Origin: Actinoallomurus liliacearum
GTDB lineage: Bacteria > Actinomycetota > Actinomycetes > Streptosporangiales > Streptosporangiaceae
Assembly (NCBI RefSeq): GCF_039542035.1
Contig: NZ_BAABHJ010000008.1
Location: 434,001 to 498,000 of the forward strand
Length of the DNA stretch: 64,000 nucleotides
Reading direction: 5' to 3'
In this document: piece by piece, positions 60,389 to 64,000 of the stretch
Numbering within the stretch: the stretch's first letter is position 1
Layout of the letters: every line of letters starts with the position of its first letter
The notes under the pieces: generated by a model
Seen by the model: only the letters and a program-made list of their open reading frames with translations
Told to the model about the DNA's origin: nothing
Database searches by the model: none
Made by a program: the position numbers and the translations under genes

Positions 60389-61864
60389 TCAGCCGCAGAC
60401 GTTCTTGAGGGAGACCGAGCCGTTCGAGGCCGCCGTCGGCGAGGTCTTCCTCTTCGTCCTGCGCTTCTTGACGGTGGCGGTCGGGCTGGGCGTGGGCTTC
60501 GGGTGCGTGCTGGCGGTGATGGCCTTGGTGGTCAGCCGGCGCATGAGCGGCACGTTCGGGTCGTCGGTACCGAAGCCCTGGATCTTGTACGGGCTGAAGG
60601 CGAGGCTCGTGATGTCGGACCCGCTCTTGACGGTGCCGGACAGCTTGACCAGGGGCGGCAGCAGCGCCGCGGGCAGGTTCGTGAAGATGGTCTTCGTCGC
60701 GGCCTTGGCGAGCTTCTCGAAGTGGGTGACGACCTTCTGCGGATCGGCCTGGTCGGCGATGTCCTTCATCAGGCACTTCTGCCGGTCCATCCGGTGGAAG
60801 TCGTCGTCGGCGTCGCGCGACCGGCCGTACCAGAGGGCCTTCTCGCCGTCCAGGTGCTGGGTGCCGGCCTTGAGCCAGCCGGTGGGCTGCTTGGTGTAGC
60901 GGCCGTTCACGATCTCGCCGCCGATCGGCAGTGCCTTCTCGACGTGGACCGTCACGCCGCCCATGGCGTTCACGATGTCCTTGAACCCGCCCAGGTTGAC
61001 CAGGACGTAGTAGTTGATCTTCAGGCCGATGAGGTTGCCGATCACCTCCTCGAGCAGGTGCGGGCCTCGCTGTCCCGCTTTGAACCCGGGGACCAGGCTG
61101 GGGTTCTTCTCACCGCTCAGGTAGACCGAGTTGAGCATTCCGTCGTACCCGAGCTGCGCGTTCACGTTCCGATAGCCGTTCGGCCAGATGGAGCGCAGCC
61201 GGGCCGGCACCTGGAAGAACCGGAGGTTCCGCGGCAGGCTGATCAGCACCGTGTTGCCGGTGTGGGTGTCGATGCTGGCGACCGTCATGCTGTCGGTACG
61301 GATGCCGCTGCGGTCCTTACCGCCGTCACCGCCGAGCAGCAGGACGTTGAGCCGGGGGATGTTCTTCCACGGGTCGGACGCGTTGATCTTCGGGCCGGAG
61401 GTGTCGTCCCCGGGGAAGATCTTCGACAGGGTGTCCCGCAGCACATAGGTGGTGTTCGCCGCGTACACGAACGGCGTGCAGATGATCAACGACAGCACCG
61501 CGACCAGCGTCATGGACGCCGCCCGCATCGCCGTCGGCAACCCGACCGGCCGCACCACCTGATACGACCGGATCACCACCGACACCCACACCAGCGCCAG
61601 GACAAGCAAGGCCGCGGTGATCACGTTCAACCACGTGCCCTGCACGGCGATCTGCTTCAGCTTCTCCTGGAACGCCAGCCCCAGCGTCGCCGCACCGCCC
61701 ACCAGTAGGACGAGCAGGCCCATGAGAGCGAACCCGGCGGCACGGCGGCCGGCCGCCACGTGAGCCACTCCCCACACGACCGCGGAGGCGAGGGTCAGCC
61801 CCAACGCCCGCCACAGACCGGCGACCGGTACGGGCCGGTGCCCTCTCGCCTGACCCCGTGCCAT
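60389..61864 (-). CDS. LCP (LytR-CpsA-Psr) family wall-polymer ligase, copy 1
   Basis: A 491-residue protein with four hydrophobic N-terminal helices instead of the usual one, then the LCP domain: LLLGGDGGKDRSGIRTDSMT, SLPRNLRFFQVP and GEKALWYGRSRDADDDFHRM give the phosphate and metal-contacting Arg/Asp set. A Lys/Thr-rich linker precedes the short end SVSLKNVCG. LCP enzymes transfer polyprenyl-linked polymers to peptidoglycan. ATG 61864 has AGGGG upstream; a longer reading from 61924 lacks one. Nearly the same as the next gene over its first 230 residues. Confidence 0.93.
   Translation of the reverse strand: MARGQARGHRPVPVAGLWRALGLTLASAVVWGVAHVAAGRRAAGFALMGLLVLLVGGAATLGLAFQEKLKQIAVQGTWLNVITAALLVLALVWVSVVIRSYQVVRPVGLPTAMRAASMTLVAVLSLIICTPFVYAANTTYVLRDTLSKIFPGDDTSGPKINASDPWKNIPRLNVLLLGGDGGKDRSGIRTDSMTVASIDTHTGNTVLISLPRNLRFFQVPARLRSIWPNGYRNVNAQLGYDGMLNSVYLSGEKNPSLVPGFKAGQRGPHLLEEVIGNLIGLKINYYVLVNLGGFKDIVNAMGGVTVHVEKALPIGGEIVNGRYTKQPTGWLKAGTQHLDGEKALWYGRSRDADDDFHRMDRQKCLMKDIADQADPQKVVTHFEKLAKAATKTIFTNLPAALLPPLVKLSGTVKSGSDITSLAFSPYKIQGFGTDDPNVPLMRRLTTKAITASTHPKPTPSPTATVKKRRTKRKTSPTAASNGSVSLKNVCG
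61749..61803 (-). repeat. 55-bp exact identity between LCP copies 1 and 2
   Basis: The segment 61749-61803 is identical to 63385-63439 including third codon positions, in the region encoding the first hydrophobic helix. Long shorter identities continue downstream in both genes. This is typical of recent duplication or gene conversion. Confidence 0.85.
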
Positions 61865-62012
61865 AAGTCCCCTGACCCTCCGATCACGGACGCCGCTCCG
61901 CGAGCGTCCGTCCGGGTCCCGCACACGAGGCGGCGAGACTCGGTGTCGAATGCAGCTTCGGTCACACGCCGGCCCAGGACCGGTGGCGAACGCCCCGGCT
62001 CAGCTCACCGGC

Positions 62013-63497
62013 TCAGCCGCAGGCGTTCTTCAGCGAGACCGCGCCGTTGGATCCGGTGGACGAGGCCGTCGCACTGGGTGTGACGCGCGAAGTCTTCCGT
62101 TTGTTCGACTTGGCGGTGGCGCTGGTGGTCGGCGTGGGTTTGGTCTGCTGGGGGTTGTCGCTCGCCGCGATGGCCTTGGCCGCCGCGTTCCGCATGACCA
62201 GGGTGCTCGGCTGGTAGACGTGGAAGCCGGGGATCTTGTCGGGGTTGTAGGCGAGGCTGTGGATGTCGGCGCCGTTCTTCACGGTGCCGGACAGCTTCAC
62301 GAGCGCCGGCAGCAGCGCCGACGGGATGTTCGTGTAGATCGTGTTGGTCGCGGCCTTGGCCAGCTTCTCGAAGTGGGTGACGACCTTCTGCGGGTCGGCC
62401 TGCTCGGCGATGTCCTTCATCAGGCACTTCTGCCGGTCCATCCGGTGGAAGTCGTCGTCGGCGTGCCGGCTGCGGCCGTACCACAGGGCCTTCTCGCCGT
62501 TCAGGTGGTGCGTGCCCGGCAGGAGATAGCCGGACGGCGGGATGCCCCGCTCCGGCTCGCCGCCGATGGGCAGCTTCTTCTCGATGTGGACCGTTACACC
62601 GCCCATGGCGTCCACGATGTCCTTGAACCCGTTCAGGTTCACCAGCACGTAGTAGTGGATCTTGATGCCGAGGAGGTACCCGATGACCTCTTCGAGCAGG
62701 TGCGGGCTGCGCTGGGCCGCCTTCTTGTACTTCGGCAGCAGGTCGGCGTGCCGCTGCGCCTCGATGTAGACCTCGTTGAGCAGCCCCTGGTCTCCCGGGT
62801 CTCCGGTGTAGCCCTGCGGCCACCGCGACCGCAGCCGCGGCGGCACCTGGAAGTGCTGCAGGTTCCGGGGCAGGCTCAGCAGGACCGTGTCGCCGGTCTT
62901 GGTGTTGATGCTGGCGACCGTCATGCTGTCGGTACGGATGCCGCTGCGGTCCTTACCGCCGTCACCGCCCAGCAGCAGGACGTTGACCCGCGGCATGTCC
63001 TTCCACGGGTTGGCCGCGTTCACCTTCTGGCCGGAGCTGTCGTCGCCGGGGAAGATCTTCGACAACGTGTCGCGCAGCACATAAGTGGTGTTCGCCGCGT
63101 ACACGAACGGCGTGCAGATCAACAGCGACAGCACCACGACCAGCGACGTCGACGCCACCCGCATCGTCGTCGGCAATCCCACCGGCCGCACCACCTGATA
63201 CGACCGGATCACCACCGACGCCCACACCAGCGCCAGCGCCAGCAAGGCGGCGATGATGACGTTCAGCCACGTGCCCTGCACGGCGATCTGCTTCAACTTC
63301 TCCTGGAACGCCAGCCCTGTGGTGGCGGTCCCCACGATCAGCAGTGCGAGGATTCCCATCAGGGTGAACCCGGCGGCGCGGCGACCGGCCGCCACGTGAG
63401 CCACTCCCCACACGACCGCGGAGGCGAGGGTCAGCCCCAGCGCCCGCCACAGACCGGCGACGGGTACCGGCTCACGCCTCCCAACCTGCCGTGCCAT
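62013..63497 (-). CDS. LCP (LytR-CpsA-Psr) family wall-polymer ligase, copy 2
   Basis: A 494-residue paralogue with the same four-helix start and LCP domain (LLLGGDGGKDRSGIRTDSMT, SLPRNLQHFQVP, GEKALWYGRSRHADDDFHRM). The middle loop (about 220-300) and the Thr/Pro/Lys-rich tail differ from copy 1, but the end GAVSLKNACG is kept. ATG 63497 has AGGAG 6 bp upstream. It would share the wall-ligase role, perhaps with another polymer or acceptor. 148 bp upstream of copy 1 on the same strand. Confidence 0.93.
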   Translation of the reverse strand: MARQVGRREPVPVAGLWRALGLTLASAVVWGVAHVAAGRRAAGFTLMGILALLIVGTATTGLAFQEKLKQIAVQGTWLNVIIAALLALALVWASVVIRSYQVVRPVGLPTTMRVASTSLVVVLSLLICTPFVYAANTTYVLRDTLSKIFPGDDSSGQKVNAANPWKDMPRVNVLLLGGDGGKDRSGIRTDSMTVASINTKTGDTVLLSLPRNLQHFQVPPRLRSRWPQGYTGDPGDQGLLNEVYIEAQRHADLLPKYKKAAQRSPHLLEEVIGYLLGIKIHYYVLVNLNGFKDIVDAMGGVTVHIEKKLPIGGEPERGIPPSGYLLPGTHHLNGEKALWYGRSRHADDDFHRMDRQKCLMKDIAEQADPQKVVTHFEKLAKAATNTIYTNIPSALLPALVKLSGTVKNGADIHSLAYNPDKIPGFHVYQPSTLVMRNAAAKAIAASDNPQQTKPTPTTSATAKSNKRKTSRVTPSATASSTGSNGAVSLKNACG

Positions 63498-63703
63498 GAA
63501 GTCTCCTGATCCTCTGCTCGCGAGCAAAGCTCGCTCCGGGCGCGCATCCCCATCAGGGACGTGCGGCCGCGCCGACCGGTTTGCAAAGTGATTGACTAGA
63601 TGCGGTCAGTAACCATTGGCATTGACCGATGGATCGTACCCGACCTGTGACCCAACCTGGACCGATAGCACGGTAAGGCACACTGGCCCCACTTATCGCC
63701 GCA

Positions 63704-63722
63704 TTCATGAAAAGCTCATGAA
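63704..63722. promoter_or_regulatory. Inverted repeat between LCP copies 2 and 3
   Basis: TTCATGA (63704-63710) and TCATGAA (63716-63722) are exact complements across 5 bp, in an AT-richer spacer of 257 bp (63498-63754). It could be an operator for copy 2 or a hairpin closing the copy 3 transcript; a short outer GCA/TGC extension with one bulge is possible. A second pair CGGTCA/TGACCG lies near 63604-63630. No gene is seen in the spacer. Confidence 0.4.
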
Positions 63723-63754
63723 GTGCCGCGTGAATGGCGTATATCCAGTACGGA

Positions 63755-64000
63755 CTAGCCGCAGGCGGCCGTCAGCGAGACCGCCTTGTCCTTCGTGTGG
63801 GCCGTGGGCGACGCACTGCCGGACGCGTCATCCCCGGCACTCGGGGTGGCCGAGTCACCCGGAGACGCCGCCGCGCTCGCCCCGGCCGAGGCCCCCGCGG
63901 ACCCCGACGGCCCCGGGCTGCTCAGCCCGGCCGGCGACGCCGCGGGCGCCGGAGTGGCCGACGGCTGCGCGGAGGTGCTCGCGCCGCCGGACGCCTCGGG
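63755..64000 (-). CDS. C-terminal part of a third LCP-like protein (cut by window edge)
   Basis: Eighty-one codons to stop TAG 63755-63757. They are Ala/Ser/Pro/Gly-rich low complexity and end KAVSLTAACG, the same VSL-x-x-x-C-G ending as LCP copies 1 and 2. The LCP domain itself would lie beyond the right edge. The identification rests on this tail and the tandem position, so it is likely but not proven. Confidence 0.72.
   Translation of the reverse strand, partial: PEASGGASTSAQPSATPAPAASPAGLSSPGPSGSAGASAGASAAASPGDSATPSAGDDASGSASPTAHTKDKAVSLTAACG

Overview
The window is high-GC DNA from an actinomycete. Alternative GTG/TTG starts, four-base gene overlaps, an F420-type PPOX enzyme, three LCP proteins and the glmU-prs-rplY-pth / ispE-rsmA-tatD-metG / rsmI-PMT gene set (in roughly the order known from Mycobacterium and Streptomyces) all fit. 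A member of the Streptosporangiales/Thermomonosporaceae is my best guess, but nothing here fixes the genus.

Region 1 (1-4.8 kb): the tail of a gene that may be APS kinase, a TauE/SafE anion exporter, a NarL-type two-component pair (kinase with a triplicated 13-residue insert in its ATP lid), a small membrane protein and a small secreted protein.

Region 2 (4.8-24.8 kb): an exopolysaccharide locus. It has an initiating phosphoglycosyltransferase, a branching-type glycosyltransferase, an Alg14/Alg13-like split transferase pair behind a kinase-fold protein, a GT2, a Wzy-type polymerase, a Wzx-type flippase, a Wzz-type co-polymerase with a degenerate kinase domain, a GH26-like lipoprotein and a secreted fibrinogen-like/beta-propeller protein. 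A PAPS-dependent sulfotransferase is coupled directly behind the polymerase and flippase. cysN, cysD and a cysQ-like PAP phosphatase form one cluster behind the initiating transferase. No APS/PAPS reductase or sulfite reductase is present. I read the region as a sulfated-glycan locus carrying its own sulfate activation and PAP recycling; this is the main finding.

Region 3 (25-44.4 kb): the housekeeping block (pth, rplY, prs, glmU, tRNA-Gln; ispE, rsmA, tatD, metG), split by an accessory stretch holding a desaturase/TetR pair, an unknown 99-residue protein, a VOC/MarR divergent pair with two matching operator boxes, DUF488, two tandem amidases, an ABC-F ATPase and a soluble Ser/Thr kinase with a helical-repeat tail.

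Region 4 (44.4-54.3 kb): a gene remnant, a GT2 with membrane tail divergent from a GT-C enzyme, a zinc-ribbon protein, rsmI divergent from a protein O-mannosyltransferase, a CorA relative with a changed signature motif, a truncated Uma2 gene, a threonine-dehydratase-type enzyme and a DUF5519 protein.

Region 5 (54.2-64 kb): a cell-wall polymer module. A GT4 overlaps a GT2/CDP-glycerol glycerophosphotransferase fusion; a convergent OmpR-type regulator and sensor kinase follow; then three tandem LCP ligases, the last cut by the window edge. These would build a glycerol-phosphate-containing polymer and attach it to the wall.
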